A stretch of 64,000 nt of DNA from Cardiocondyla obscurior (GCF_019399895.1 NC_091865.1:10049001-10113000), one strand, 5' to 3'; shown: positions 24,675 to 39,800, counted from the stretch's first letter. Notes: generated by a model not told the origin, from the letters alone. A program made the numbers and translations.

Positions 24675-27600
24675 CCCGGAGTTGAACGATATTTTCTGGA
24701 GCAACGCAGAATCCTACGCGTAATAATACGCACGAAAAAGAATATCGCGTAAAATTCTTATCCATTTCTTCATCTTTGCACTCGTAAAGTTAAATTTCTC
24801 TTGAAACAACAGCGAGACAAATTCGAGTTGGAACACATTGAACGCGTATTTGTTATAAAGATCTAACTGTTAAACGCTAAATAAACACGATTGGTGCATT
24901 TAGTATGAGAAATCTATTCTCTTTCACGCGTGGATTTACACGCAATAGGCATCCGAGCGGAATACGCGATCAATCGGAATGATTGGCGAATGAGCGAGCG
25001 TCCGACGGCCGGGGTGGCAGACCAGTGCAAAACGCTGAATAAATGGCACGGCGGAACGGAACGTCGAGTTACTGATCCCCCTTAATCTAGTTTATAAACA
25101 CACTAGGACCACACCCATTCTCGCTCGTTCACCCCTCGATAATGTTCAGCGGCATTTCGCGCGGACAGGGCCCGCTGTTTGATGCGAAGGGCCGGTTGAG
25201 ATAATGTACACCCGGTACATGCGAAGATAACCGCACCCCAGGGAAGCGCCCGCTGCTTATGAACCGTTCTAACGCGATGGGGAACCACAGAGCATTCCGC
25301 GCGTACTGATTTATCGGCGGGGAGGTGATAAACGAGCCGAGTTCATCTTGTCGGGCCACTCGCGCTCAGCCCGCCGCGAAAACTGTCTCGCCAACTGTTC
25401 CGTGAAAGCGCAGCCTCTAGTCCGCGTTCCATCATCTTCGAATTGCGCGTGTGCCCAAAACGTTCGTGAGAACGACGATATCCGCGATTATAAAATACCG
25501 CGGAATTTGCAGAGTTTATTTCAACCATCGACAAGCGAAATAACTTCATACAGTCGAGAACACCGTAATTGACACAACTTAAATAGCACAATCATTTCAG
25601 TCCGATGCGTGAAATAAATTGCTTCGCGCGTCGACGGTACTCGCCGATCTCCGCAGCGCATGGAAGGGAAAAACGTGTTGAAAAAAATCACGTACCGTTT
25701 AATGCTTATGTATTCCTCTCCGCGAGAAGGTTAATATACGAATTCGTTCGCCCGCGAGCTAATTTTCATGCGCCGTAAACGTATACGTTTGTCCCGTACA
25801 CGACGAGCATCGCGGAAAATAGATGTAAGCTCGTATACATCCTGGCACTCGCACTCGCACATGGAAACGCGAAACAGGATGATCACCCCATTGCCCGCAA
25901 CTCTCTTGGGTGGTTTTTGCCGCGAACGAGAGACGCGAGCGGTCATCTCCCCTACTTAACTTGTTGCCAGCTTACGCGGCCGAACGATGGTCGTTATATA
26001 CCTTCAGGTCTCAGTCATTGTTCATGACCACCAGACCAGAGAAGACCCAATGAAGCGCCATATTCGGCCGCACGGCGGCTACAGCGGATGCTGAGCTTAC
26101 GGAACGCGTAATGATACTGTATCGGCGGCCCGTCTGATGGAGGCTTCTCAGTGGTGAACCTTTCGATAAGAATTTTAAACGGTCGTTTAGGACCACGAAC
26201 GCTAAAAGGAGACCGCGGCTATTTAATAAAATTTACAACATTACTTTTCACATACATTTTTATTAGGTATATCGTTGCATCGTTTTGTCATTCTCATCAA
26301 AGTGAAACGTGCACTTTTGTTTTTTTGTTTTTTTTTTTTACAACGGTAAATTAATTACAGAAACGTTATTTTAATATTATAAAATTTTTAAGCGCGCTAT
26401 TTTATTCGACACACTCTATTAAAAGGCAATCTCTATTATCAAAGTTTCCCCAGGGCGTTTTTATAACTTAGAGTATACGCGCTCGCGCATATGCCGTCAA
26501 TGATAGAAAAGACGCGTAAATTCAATTCCGCCGGACTTCGGTTCTATATATTGATTGTCTCAGTCGAGCGACGCGACCATAAATTCAATGAGGTTCTAGT
26601 ATACCGCCATTAATCATGCTTTATCGTTTTATACGCCGAAGGGTAGTAATTTATAAAGGAGGTACAACATACTCTAGTCAGGCATGCGTGTTTTCAACAT
26701 GCTGTTCTGCCACGCAGAAAAAAGTGCAATGCATCTTGATTGAATCTCTATGAAAATCTGTTTTAAACTAACAATTACGAATAATGTACCATAAATCTTT
26801 CGAGAGAAAAATTTAACAACACTTGGCTGATCACAATACGATGAATAATTTATTACTTCTTTTAATATATTTAATATACTATTGCAGACAATACCAACGT
26901 GTTCTTTCACTGCCTTTCACAAGTATTTAAAAATAATGTTCTTAAAAATTTAATTAAAATCCATCAACATATTTTATGTCTCTCGCTATTGTCTCATAAA
27001 TAAATATTTCGTAATGCAATGCGAATTAACTGATAGCACGCGACAAGCTTATTATGTTACTTATAATATAACTTATAAATTTTTCTCTTGACATTACCAA
27101 CGCAATGGTGAAATAACGTATCGTTTCAAAAATTCGTTTCACTTGAATGGTTACTATTAGAAGAATGCAAATAGACAGGATTCATAGGCAAGGATTTTTC
27201 AATTTCACGCGATCCGTAAATATCTTGCGGAACATTTCTCTGAATACTTTTTTTTTCTACAACTTTCAGAATTTCCGTTTTTCCTGAATATATCTTTCAA
27301 GGCCGTAAATAATATAAAAAAAAATTTTTTTTTTACAATAACCGGCTTTTTATATGTATATAAAAAGGCTTTCTTTTTTTTTTATATCGAGAAATATCTT
27401 TTTCTACAAGTATAAATTTGGCCGCGTACTTTCTTATCACGTAGTTCGTCATACTTATGCATATACAACATGCATACGCAACGATAAATTATACTTGCCA
27501 TCAACGTAATATTACGCTGGTGGATAATACACTTTCCCAATTAACTTTTTCTCTTCGCATGAATAAGTCATTTCCTGTGACATCTTGACAAGGTTCCTCC

Positions 27601-28643
27601 AAAGTCAGCGTTAAAGCGTAAAATGATGCCATAGTTCAAAAGCTGAGCGGAACGTTCCGATTTCTTTTTATATTGCCGACAACGATTGTGATCCGAATTT
27701 TGTGCGGCGATTTCAAAACACCTTTTAAATATATTCTTTTCAACTTTAAGGAATACTTGGACAAACAAAAGAGATCATAATATATATCGCAGTCAGGGTT
27801 AATTTGAATCGAAAGATTTAAGAAAAATGTAGATAATAATTAAAATTTGAAGGACAGCAATGAATGGCCACCTTGCTCGCTGTGTCCAATTGCGTGTGTT
27901 AAGAATTTTTTGCGTCAAACAGCTCAGTTTTTTAACTATTGGATAAAGTTGCTTTGTGTTGTTAAAAAAAAAGAAAAAAAAACACTCCATAAATTATTCT
28001 GAAACATTTTTTTTAATGGAAAATCACGATTATCTTTTTGTAATAAGTCATTTTTATTATCTGTGCTATAAAAAAGTTAGGAGTACATCTTTTTTTTTTA
28101 TTATATATTTTTTAAAACAATTTAATTTTATTGTCGAAATCGTTTTTATTAATTTAACGTTAATAATCTATTTGTACAAAAAAGATTATTTCTTTTTTTC
28201 TGGTGGAAAATGATGTATTTCGTGTGAAAGAAAATATTTTCACATTTACTACACAGGATTTAGACTTTCTACCAAGATAATCGGATTTTCCACATCGGAT
28301 CAACTAAGACATCAAAACTATGTCATGCTCAACAGTCCAACGCGACAGGAGGTACGACTTTTTCTAACAGCAAAATGACATGGTTGTTTTTACTGTTAAA
28401 AAAATGTTCCTTACGTTACGCGTAAAATTTAAACTATACTTTATTTTTATTTTTATTTTTTTTTATTATATTAAATTTTAGAAAGTCAAGTATTATAATA
28501 CAGTATTTTAATTTTAATACCTAACAATATTAAAATTATAAAAACTACATTTGACACATACCTTCCGTAATCCGTGAATTAAAAATATTTAATTTAGTTC
28601 CTTTAAATAAATGTGTTAAAATAAAATAATATTAACTACGCAG

Positions 28644-28832
28644 GAAGTGATCGATATTAATTTATACCTGATAGTAGAAATTTATAAAGAAAATCTTTGC
28701 GATGTAGTAAATCATACTTTGACCCTTTATAAAAATCTTAGTTTTGCTGAAATAGAAAAATTCGATTCATCTAATCGCTCACAAGAATATAGTCTGTCAA
28801 CCTGTTTTGACATTCGACATTCAGAAGGGTGA
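28644..28832 (+). CDS. possible orphan exon or coding remnant (unrecognised)
   Basis: An open frame that starts straight after an acceptor-like ...ACTACGCAG at 28643 and runs 62 codons to TGA at 28830-28832. The peptide (EVIDINLYLIVEIYKEN...) has a balanced, protein-like composition, with a hydrophobic segment followed by a charged segment, which is unusual for random AT-rich DNA nearby. No upstream exon, start codon with context, or family was recognised. It could be the last exon of an unseen + strand gene, a decayed transposon fragment, or chance. Confidence 0.15.
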   Translation, partial: EVIDINLYLIVEIYKENLCDVVNHTLTLYKNLSFAEIEKFDSSNRSQEYSLSTCFDIRHSEG

Positions 28833-31768
28833 CAAGGCGTGAAAAGAAAAACGCAAACACACGTTTATACCTGCTCGGCAACGGCGAGCGTATCGAAAGC
28901 GGGCTAACCCAAATAGGATTTAGCGATTAACTCGTAGGTATATGAAATTCGTTTTAGAAATCTGCATTCACGCGCGAGGGAAAATAAAATTTGTAAAAAA
29001 ATATTTTTTTTTATTAAAAAAACAAATCTAGGAATTTTTACATGAATAAGTTTTGTTAATTTCTTGAGTCGGATGTGCTCGAATATGCACGACATCAAGA
29101 CTCTCTGTATAGTAATATGTATACACGTACAGGAACAATATATTGAGTTTCTCCAGGCACAAAAAATCGGTAGGGTTCGACATTATCGCTTTACCAGGTG
29201 AGGCTCTCCAGATTTCCATTTTCGCCGGTACCACAAGCGTGGCGAATCCGCTCGAAACGACACGCTCGAAAATCGCCATCAAACGCGCCCGTGAAGCGTT
29301 TTTGCCACTAACACAGAATGTATTAGCGTGCGGTCGCTTTATCGACGTGTGGAGTAAAAAAGATGAAAAGAGCGAAGCCACGAGCAGGAAAAATTGAAAG
29401 AGTAGAATGGAAAGTCCTCGTAACAGATGGAAGCTAGAAAGGGCGAGGAACAATAAGCAAAAAGGAAAAAGGAAATGTAAAGAACTGAAACTTATACGTT
29501 ATACACGCTGTTAAATATAGAAATCGAGCTTTTACGTATCGTGAATTTAAATAAATATAACATTTAATTCAAGCTGCGAAATTTCACGCGAACAAAGTAC
29601 TGCAATATTCTCAATTTAATTGAGAATCGAAAAAGCTGAAAGTTTGGAAGGATTACTTATCAATTTGCTGTACCACCGACGTCGACATTTGCCGGGCATT
29701 TTTTTTTTTTTATTATCGTGTCTACAATTAATCAAACTCGATTTAAGTACAGGTTCACAATTAAGGCGCGGTGTAAATCGTGTACTCACGTTTGCCGAGA
29801 CGAAAGTCAAAGTTTCCGTTCCCAATCGAAACCAGCTTCCTTTATTGCGTCGACGCGATCAAATATTTGAGAACGTTACCACTCAATGGTGATTTGCATG
29901 TGAATGTGGCAGCCAGCGCGTCGTCGACGGTATTCTCAGTCTCCCGGCGTGACTCGCGGCTGTGAAAGGGTCAAAGAAGTCGGCGGACATTCATTCGAAA
30001 TTCGTACGCATAAAAGGAATTGTAGACCGCGTCCCAGAGATTGTACGATTGACGAAAAATCGACAAGTATTACCGTAAAAAAAAAAAATTCCGCAAACCG
30101 CAATTCGTAAAATGACGGTTCCCCGTCGTAGGCGTTTAAAGTGTTAACATCATCGGCTCGCAGTAACGATCGTTTTCTTTAAAAATCATCGTTGTGTCAG
30201 TCTGACCGAGCGTGGGACACTCGTTAATCGTCACGCAGAGGCATCATTAAATTAAATATGTAAAAAAAAAGTATATATTACGGAAAATATAAAATTGATA
30301 TTGCGGTTCTGGTCTTGCAACGATTAAAGTCCCCGTGTGGCACGATGTCGCCGTGAGAACGACGAGAGATGTCCGAAGAAAGACGGTAATACGACGACAT
30401 CTGTTAGATTGACCGAGATCGATGGCCATTGGCACGATTGTGTCTACCGTTCGTGCTTCACGTCCGCGTATACCGCGAGAACCGGACGGGAGAGAGACCG
30501 GTAATTGCGGGGATGACATTTCTCTCCATTTTAATCAACCAGAGATACCGATACTTTTTTATATCATTGCGTCGCCGTTGCGGTGCGCAAAATCACGTAC
30601 GGGGTCTTCAGCGGGACGCACGGCGAAAACGACGGTCGCTCGTTGAGAATTTCACCCCGTCATGCCACGCTTTAACGTAGTTATTCCTCCGCTTGAATTA
30701 TATATAATTCGCGGGCGTGCCGTCCTAACGTACATCTCGTCTCATTATTACGAAGCTGCGTACGACGCGACATCCGCAATATTGTTTTGCCGCCTCGTAA
30801 TCGAATACGCGTATTTAATTGGCAATTTCAATGCGCTACGCGCGTTCAAACGCCGTTAGATCCCTGGAAATTCTCGCTTTAACGCAAACCGTGATTGAAT
30901 CGATTAATATCGCACCGATATACGCGTCTCCCTGTCCGCGAGAAATAATTTCCACGCCCGATTTCGCGCCCGCGCATTATCCAAATTCCGAATGCAGCCG
31001 CACGGCAGCCGAGGGATGTTATTGCCTATGCAACTTCGTAATTCCGTCCGCGAGTAATCTCATCTCGTAGGCAGAGCCCTGCAAAATTGCACGACGCGTC
31101 GAAACCGAGACCCGAATATCCTCCCCGCGGAAGTAGACCGAGAACCGCTCGTCGTGATTTCACCTGTCACGCCATCGAGATATCGCTTTCTTCTCTGGCA
31201 GCGAGGCCCACGCAGGAACGTCCTTTGCACAAAGTAACGTATCATTCCTGATACGACAACGCGATAGCGACTTTAAGTTCCCACGCTCGAATACGCGAAT
31301 CCCTGGAATTTGCGATATCCCTTTAATCGAGAGACGTTTGCGAAGTAAATTTAATCCTTACAAACTTTCATACTATCACGTAACGCTTTCTAATTAACGA
31401 AAAGTCGTATTGCATATCTCTGTATTATTTCTGTACGAAATAATACTTCGATGTGCAATAAACGTTCTCATATTATTACAAACTATACTGAAAAATTAAT
31501 TTAATCCTTCAAACTTGCTTTTTAACACCCGTCAATTTATCGATACGTATACCTTACGAAAGGCTCGAGGGATGGAGGGGAAATGGAGATAGCGGCAGAT
31601 AAACGTGTAAGAAAAATAATCCCGCGACCCGACGAAAATCATAAATTTAGCGATCCTTTCGGGATGCAACCCGAAGCGGATATCCTCAAGTTGAGAGCCA
31701 CTCGACGACGTGTGTGGTCCGTTCTGGCGGCGAGGTGCCGACACTCGAAGCTTCCCCCTCTTCTTTAG

Positions 31769-31830
31769 TCGTCGTCGTCTTCTTCTTCTTCTTCTTCTTC
31801 TCCTCCTCCGGCTTCTTCTTCTTCTTTCTT
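31769..31830 (+). repeat. (GTC)n/(TTC)n/(TCC)n trinucleotide microsatellite
   Basis: Compound trinucleotide repeat: GTC units, then about seven TTC units, then TCC units and more TTC units. The minus strand reads as polyGlu/polyAsp in one frame, which explains the acidic open frame there. No sign of a real protein was found around it. Confidence 0.85.
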
Positions 31831-34800
31831 CCTCGACGTATTTTTTTTTTCTTGTTTTCTGCTCTCCTTCATTGTTAACCTCGCTCTTCCACCCTTTCTG
31901 CGCTGGTCGCGTCTCGCTTCACTCCGCGGCGCGAACGACACGGGGTCTTCTTCCCTCCTTTGTACCCTACCGTCTTCTTTTTTTTTCTCCCCCTTGCACC
32001 CCTTCGGCCGCTGGCTCGTCTCGCGTGCACGCGCGAGCAAGCGAGTGCGAGCACGTCATTATACACCAGCGCTCGGCACGAATCTACTTTAGGAGAGGCC
32101 TCGCCGTGTCCTCCTTTGATACCTCTCGGAGGACATGGTACCCTCTTTGACTCTCCCATTGGCTCGACTTATTACCGGCTCGTCTAATACCGTCCTCCTT
32201 CCTCTCGTTAGTCTCGCTTCGTTTGTACGCTCAGGTGCTCCCGCGTCGCGCGTCGCCGTCTTGTATCTGCGCCGAACGCGCGCTCCGGACGGAGACCGGC
32301 TTCTGGATCGCTAATCCAGCGCACAAGCCGGCATCGGCGAACGTTTTCTGGATACTGAAATGGTGCCGAAGAAAATAATTAGCTGCCCGAGCGTATCTCG
32401 TTTCGCCTTCTCAGAACGTTCGCTGTAAAAGCGCGTTTGACTAGCACCGATTTTGTCACGTTATTACAAATCGCGCGATCCTTATTGGCGAAGGATACCT
32501 TGTGGTTTTCACGAGGGGAATAAATATTAGAACCGCGTAGCGATATTTTATGTAAACGTGCGCCAGAATAATTAAACAATAAAATGTACTCATTAACAGT
32601 CGTTTGTAATACAATGTTATTTTTAATACGAAAATGTATTTAATATAATTAATATTGAAATTGAATATTTAAATTGTGAGTATTACAAGAAAATATATTG
32701 CAATTTTTGCTATCTTCGTCATCGGTAATAATAAAATAAAAATGATAGAAGTATTATGAATCGAGATGGGATCGAGTAAAGGGTCAAAATTTTGGAAATA
32801 TACATATTCCTTCGCGTCTCGCGAATTCCTTTAGTTGTCACCAAAGAAATTCGAGCAAAGCACAACTCGTGTCCTTTTCGCAAATTTTTTTTTTTTTTTT
32901 CCTTGTAAAAGTATATTTTTATGCACGCGTATTATATAAAAATTCAACGCCGATATTTTGCAAAGAATAAAAGCAAATAAGTCAAATGATCGAATGACGG
33001 AGAGTAACAAACAATGGGAATTGACGGGCACGTCGATACTGGGACGTGAAACCGTGGCCGGAGCATTCGCAATCACCGACACGAGGTGCGGATCGAGTTA
33101 ATATTTTCCCGGACAGTTGCAGCGAGGGGACCGGTCGTTGTGGAAAGGGAAAACAAATCACGGCGCGTGTCTGGCATACCAGACCCTTCGTAGGTCGCAC
33201 CCTTATGTAAAACGTCTAAGTGGCTCTCTCGTAACGCGGCAAAACGACGAAAATATTTGTCATCGCATCACCCTAAAATCAAATTGAATCCGTGGCCCTA
33301 GTTCGGATGGTTTCCATCACGTTAAAGTCATAATTAAATACGTTGCGTTTTGTTCCTCGCGATAAATAATGATGCGAAATAAATTCGCGCATCCTAATCG
33401 ACAGCAACAATTTGAATTCACTTTTATTAAAAATTACATTATTATTCAACTTTTTTTTTATGAAAGAAAACAGCAAAGGGGGGAGAAAAAAAAAGGAAGA
33501 AAGATTAAATTTACATACAACTGAACTTATCCATCAAGCAAATCGCCAGGGGGTGCGCGGTCCACAAGTTCGTTTAAAAATGAAAAATTCGGGGCTACAT
33601 ATCGATTGAGTACGGCCCAGTCTGGAAGTTGAAAAAAAATGGTAGCTGTCAGAGCGGGGATTTTTTCGAGACTTTAGGTGGTCCCGCTCATCCTTTGAGA
33701 AGCAAGCTCAGGTGCTCCGTGGCTCATTATATTCGTAATAAACGCGCGGCAGGGCAGCGGTGCCCGAAGCAACGGCAATTATCCGGATTGCTGTAATGTC
33801 AGTGATTAAAAGAACCTAATGAGATACCATTAGAATAGGCGGCCGGTCTTTCGCGGTTCTTCTTGCGCGATTTGAAATTCCGGTAGCGAACGTGGCCGCG
33901 CCGCTTAAAACGGAGTATGCGAACGAGTTCGCCCGCATAATTACGGCACGATCGTGGCGGGGCACACCGGGCTTTCAGCGGCAGTTATACTCAATGCTGA
34001 CATCGCGGAATATTTTAGAACGCTAAAGCAATGGCATCCGCGTATTCTGCCGACTTACGAGAACGAGCACGCGACTCAAATTAACCAATTACGTGCCCCC
34101 CTTTTTCCCACTGCGTTATAGGTTACGATAAGTCGACTAATATTATCTTAGATTATTTGATTCTTCACATATAAGAGATTGCTAAAATAGATATACTATT
34201 AAAATTCTCTGAGATTAATCGCAGTCGTTTTTTTTTTTTTCTCTTTTTTTAGTTTGTGCAAATATTTCTCGCGCAAAATGAGAAACGCGAACGAAACAAA
34301 GCGACGTATACGAATAAATTGTTTCGACACGCTCGACCAGTTTCAATGATATTCCGCGCTTTCGATATCCGGGCAACGATACGATCCCGATTCCGTAGTA
34401 GGCACCTATTTATGTAAGAGGGGTTGGAAATTTGTTAGGGTGTCGCGTGACATAAGCCAGGAGACAGCTTACCGAGATAAGCCATGTCGCCGGCCCGATT
34501 ATGGTTTTCATAGAGCGACCCCTTGTCGACAGCATCGCCTCGGGTTGGCAGTTCCTTAAGTACACGTGTCACGTCGAGTGCTTTACGCACGATACAGTTA
34601 TATATGATTAATATACAAGCGAACAAGTAGCCATTGATACTTCGCAAATCGTGCGTGCCCGCCTCTTTTAAATAACCTACTATTGTATATCAGGCAGTGT
34701 CTCTAGAATCTTATCAGTGAGAAATTTTAACAGTAATTTGTCTGTTTTTCTTATCGTCGATTATGCAAACGTTTTCCAAAAGTTAATTGCATTTTATCTT

Positions 34801-36869
34801 TGCTTCAACAAGAATTTTCTTTTTTTTTTCTAACATTAAATTATTTACTTTTCGTTTCTTTACATCCGGTTGGAAAGCGGACTCATAGTCGCGCTCGTTT
34901 CAACTCGCGATAACACCTCCACTCACGCGCACAGATTTTTAAATAAGACGGCTATTAAAATTCCATTCTTCTTTAAAATACATATATAAAATGGCAGAAT
35001 CATCACGATACAGAAAATACCATAAAATTATCATCCGCCTTCTTATGCAAAACGCGAACGTTGATCTCCGGTTTAACACCTCGCCGATAGTACGTAGAGC
35101 CAGAAAATTACGGGGCGCGAGTCGTGTTATTTACAAGCATTAAAACAGACTGCCTAATAGAGGATTCTCTAACCACATGTTTCCTTAGAATATCAAAATA
35201 TTCGCGAGGTGTCCCGTAACGCAAACAATCGTTATTTCGCGTGGCGTTCAAGTGATCACAGATACAAGCTTGAATTTAATCCTTTTCCTTGGGTGAGATT
35301 TTATTTCCTTCACGCCTTTGTCGTTCGCCTAGATTAGCGATTTCGTCCAATCTCGATAGTGAGAAACAAACGGGAGGATCTCGCCGGCGCGCTCTTTCTC
35401 TCTAAACGCGCGCGTACACACCCACACCATGACGTAAACCCATGTATGCGCGCACGAAACCCTATGGACGCCCCCAGAATTCAATTTTCAGCTTGATTTG
35501 TCAGGCCGTCACTGCCGAGAGGAACTCTCGGAGCCTATTTCGCGCCGCTCGGCTCGCACCAGCAGCTCTCGCCAGCCAAGCAGATTCTTTCGTTTCGCTT
35601 TTTACGACCAGCCCGTGAAAGCCCGAAGAGAAAAGAGTAGATGAGATCACTAGCGGCAACTTGGAAAAATCGATGGGCTCGTGAAAATTCACGACGCGAC
35701 CGTACGATACAGAAATTATGCAATGTGTTACTCAGTTACGCGAGAATAAATATGGAAGAAACGGGGAAAGCGAAAGGATCGACTTGCTCTTTTTACGTAT
35801 GATACAAACTACTCGCGATAAGAAATAATTTATTCGCTGGGGAATATATAGTCGTTTAATACACGCGTTGATTAGTTTCCCGCGATGTTCTTTTAATTAC
35901 AATCGCAATTGAAAGCGGCATTTTATATACTTATAGATTTCCGTGACACTATTTCTGCGGGTTAACTCGTGATTGCGATCGCGTCATAAATAATATCAGA
36001 TGCGAGTGTAATGGTGCGTATATCCGTTCACGCGTGTGCGTAATTGCAGGCTTAACCAGTTTGCGCATAGATCCATGTAAATTCCTCGCAATTACGATTC
36101 GTTAGCACGTTATCTGGGAAAATGCCTTTCCCATAACGGCAGAAACATCTTGCCCAAGTGTCGCTAACTCATTACTGGAATAATTAAGCCTATCGATTCC
36201 CTTCTTTATCTTGCTGTTAATATCCATTTATCTCACTCCATTAAGAAGCAATTATTGATCTGTTTAAAAGATATATATCGCTTAATACATAAAATATAAG
36301 AAAGGACGCGATAACGTCAGACACGCCTAAAAATTATAATAATAATAAAAATTTATTAAAAAAAAAAAAACAAAATAATAAAAAACTACTTTATAAAATT
36401 AAATATGACCATTTATTTTCGATTTTAATTTTCTACTCTTATAGTTTCTGGAAGCGTCATGTTATTTGTCGACACTCTATAATATTTAATTTTGTAAAAC
36501 TAATAAAAATCTAAAAATAATAATAAAAAATTATATATACATATATAGATATATTAAAAAAAAAAAATGTTGCGTCTTGAACGAGCGACGTAAGTGCAGG
36601 TTAGCGCAGCAACCGGGTGTAATACGTAATTAATTCCGCTATGCCTCCCCAGCGGGGTATTTGCGCGTATTTTCGTGACGGCGTTTCCACAGACTACGCG
36701 ATCGGATACGTTACCGCGTATTTGACTGCAGGGTTACGATCGGCGCGGTCGTTCGCTCGTTATTTTCGATCAGCCGCGGTGCGGCGGCGCGGACGAACGG
36801 TGGCAGAGGGTAATAATGAGGGTGGTAGGGCGCGAGGTAGACTGAGAGAAGGAGTCACGCGAGCGATCG

Positions 36870-36886
36870 CACACACACACACACAC
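36870..36886 (+). repeat. (CA)8 microsatellite
   Basis: Dinucleotide run CACACA... of eight units plus one base, in CG-rich DNA. Simple repeat, no further signal. Confidence 0.9.
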
Positions 36887-39800
36887 CCATGCAAATACAC
36901 GCACGTAACACACGTGAGACGTGCAGAAAAGCGCCCGCGGAGAAACTCGCGCCGCGGATGCGACTCGACTTCAAAAGAAGGATGCTGCACCGATTCGACT
37001 CGCCACGACGGCCGGTCTAACGAAATTCAACGATACGATCGTACGCCAAGCTTTTCCTCGCGATATTTTATTGCACGCCGCGTTTCCGCAAGCTGCTACG
37101 ATTTCCCTTGTTGGCGAAACATACCAGCGATTTTCAACATAACGCGCCAGTGTATCTGCACGTGTAATCACTTCGTTATTACAATTCTCCACGCAGTTGA
37201 TACTTTTATCAAAAATCTAAACTCGCTAGCAGTATTAATTACGGATATTTCGCAATGACCACTTGAGTTACCGCTTCGTACTTTTTTATTTTATTTCAAT
37301 CTACGTAGCCTGGATTTTTTTTGTGTCCATTCAATTTCCGATACCTTTATCCTCTGCGAGCGTAACGCACAGCTGCTGAACCCGAGATGTTATCGCGTAA
37401 TCTCTACGTCTCACGTTGAATTCGCCACGCGAATCGAAAGACGGGGACGATAAAATGTTATTCAACAATCCGAAGTGAAAACGCCGAGCGGTACACCCGT
37501 CTTATAAACGCTACGATAGAATCGCGTGAGCGTGAATCTGGTTAAGAGATATCGCGAAGCGCGATTAAGAGACATTTGACTCTAAACTGCGAACTCCTCT
37601 CCATCTTGCGCAGCTGAAAGCCTGCGCGATCTCGCGACCTTTTTCTTTTCCGCGTCTCACCCGGCGTCGTCGACGGCATTTAATTAACTTATTCATTCCA
37701 GCACGTTGCTCCTAATTAAACGTGAACCGTAACACCTCGGCGCGGCCGAGCGAAAGCGCCTTCATCGCGACGCGGCGGCAAGAAAGATCCGATAAGCGCC
37801 ACGAGCCTTAATGAATGGAGAACGCGGCTCGCCCTCGGGGAATCGAGAACCGAACGAAACACACTTCGCCATATCGACTTATCCGATCGGTCCGCGTCAG
37901 CGAACGCTCGCTCCGACGCTTTTTCGACGAAACAGGATGAGAGGGAGCGCCGAACTCCCGCGCTTTCACGAAAATTGAACGGTCCTCGCATCGCGCCACC
38001 GCGCCGGTTGCCTCATTATGAGGGGAAAGATGAACGATAGACTCGATCGCGTTGGATCTCACCGGAACTTCACTGTTGCGGGCCCCCTTCGCGTTTTGCT
38101 TCTGCCGGCTTATCTCATCTTACAATTCTGTAAATATTTAAACGTTTAACGTAAGGAGAAAAGAGCGAAGCCCAACACAAATTCAAGTAAAAGAAAAAAA
38201 AAATTAATACTGAAAGATTCGAAAGCAGTAAGGACAATTAAAAAAAAATTAATTAAAATTAAATTTTAATCGTTTGCGCGCTGTAGACACGTTGTACCTG
38301 CGAGGCGAATTCTGTCGGCATCGCGAAATTCTTAGGGAATCGTTTTCACGAATACGTTCTTCCGTTTTCCCCCCTTTTGAAAAGTATCCGGAAAGCTGCT
38401 GTCGGCCATGGAAGTATCGAAGGGTCGCGACGCGGATTCGCGGGGGAGGGCGAGGGAGCGAGGAGGTACGGGAGGTAGAAGAAACTGATTCGACTATCGT
38501 GGAGGCGATGGGGCGAAAGGACGGCCGGGGTAAGAGGAAACGACTTGGTTTGCGAAAAGGCGCGGAAAGATGGGCGCCGCACGTGGTGGCGCGGGGGAGA
38601 CTAAGAGGGGTTAAAGGGAGGGTCAAACGAAAGAGAAGCTCGAAGGGCCGTGGAGGGCGGGCGCGAGAGACAGCATAGGCTTATTGATTTCGCGAAGTTA
38701 GTGTGGCTTACAACACACGCTTTCCGGTTCCTACAAACGTATACGCATACAGTCCGACCATTCGACGAGCACGTGTCAGAGGTTACGTAAACAGAATGAT
38801 TGATACATTAGCCTAGTGCCTGCCCTCTCGCCTTATCTTTTATTCTGAGCGTTGAATTGATTTCCTTGGAGGCGAGGCACACAAACCCGAGGGTGCTCCA
38901 CGGAAACGTAATGAATCGCACTTTCCACCCCCTTTTATGACGATGAAATTCAAGCGTCCGGAAGGGACGAAATTGTCCGCATCGCGATGGACGGGGGAAA
39001 CGGTCCGTCGTTGTTATCAGTAGAGCTCGCCGGTTAATTTGACGATCGTAAATTAAGGAGCGCGCCGGTAATTGGTTCGCCACGGTCTGCGCGATAACAT
39101 CGCGCTCTACTTCAGCTCTCTCCCTCTTTATTTGATTTGAGTGTACAATTGCAGGAAGAGCTTCCCGCTTAAATTATAACTGACACACTGCACTTGAGAA
39201 ATTGCACACTTACACCCGATATCGCGCCTTACGATTCTCACGCGACCGTCTCCACCTCGTAAATAATTAATGGGACGTTAAATAAAAACACTCAACCGCT
39301 GATCGCAAATTACAAAATGCATAGTAACATCAAAGTCGATCAATTTTACAGACGGAACTTTCTACTCGAGAATCTGCTTTATCTCCGGCCTGGGGAGGGG
39401 GAAAAAAAAAAGTGTTCGATACGAATACACGTCAGCGCGTAATTGGATCGGACTGATGTTCGACGGATTGAATTACTTGATATTGCTGTTTTAAAGAGAG
39501 ATTGAAAAATAAAAAAAAAAAGAAATGCGATTTCGCACCGTTCACATTTATCGGCGCCGTTTGCCTCTCTCAACAATCGATATCGGTTCCCATGGTGATG
39601 CCCCGCTCTCGCTACTTGTTACCCACATTCACCTTAAATCACTTCCAACCACTTTGTACCGTTCAACACCCTCCACGTGTTTTTATTTACCTTTACAATT
39701 TTTACAATCCACAATCTGGCAAATAATTTTCTTCTGCAAATATAAATTCAGATAAATTAAAATTAAAATTTACGACAACTCTTCTTAGTAATCTTAGGAA

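Larger units (their letters stand above)
20201..28643. other. gene-poor upstream interval, proximal
   Basis: No supportable gene. It contains a 14-bp palindrome at 20305-20318, poly(T) runs at 21021-21039 and 24651-24674, AT-rich blocks at 21950-23080, 23690-24000 and 26650-28640, and CG-rich blocks at 23090-23640, 24170-24560 and 24950-26200. The long AT-rich blocks with TAAT cores are compatible with homeodomain-bound regulatory DNA, but TAAT is expected by composition, so no site is called. A minus-strand donor-like CATAAG|GTGAGT sits at about 21087 without a convincing open exon. Confidence 0.5.

Noticed and set aside
29028..29453. 141-codon minus-strand frame with a hydrophobic N-terminus
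   Set aside because: Antisense frame also open, no Kozak or splice context. The hydrophobicity comes from AT-rich DNA.
31710..32187. Long frames with polyLeu/polySer or polyGlu/polyAsp
   Set aside because: Products of the compound trinucleotide repeat at 31769-31830. No coding evidence outside it.
36641..37258. 205-codon + strand open frame
   Set aside because: Arg/Ser/His-rich, crosses a (CA)8 microsatellite, overlaps long frames on the other strand, and has no start context, splice sites or recognisable motif.
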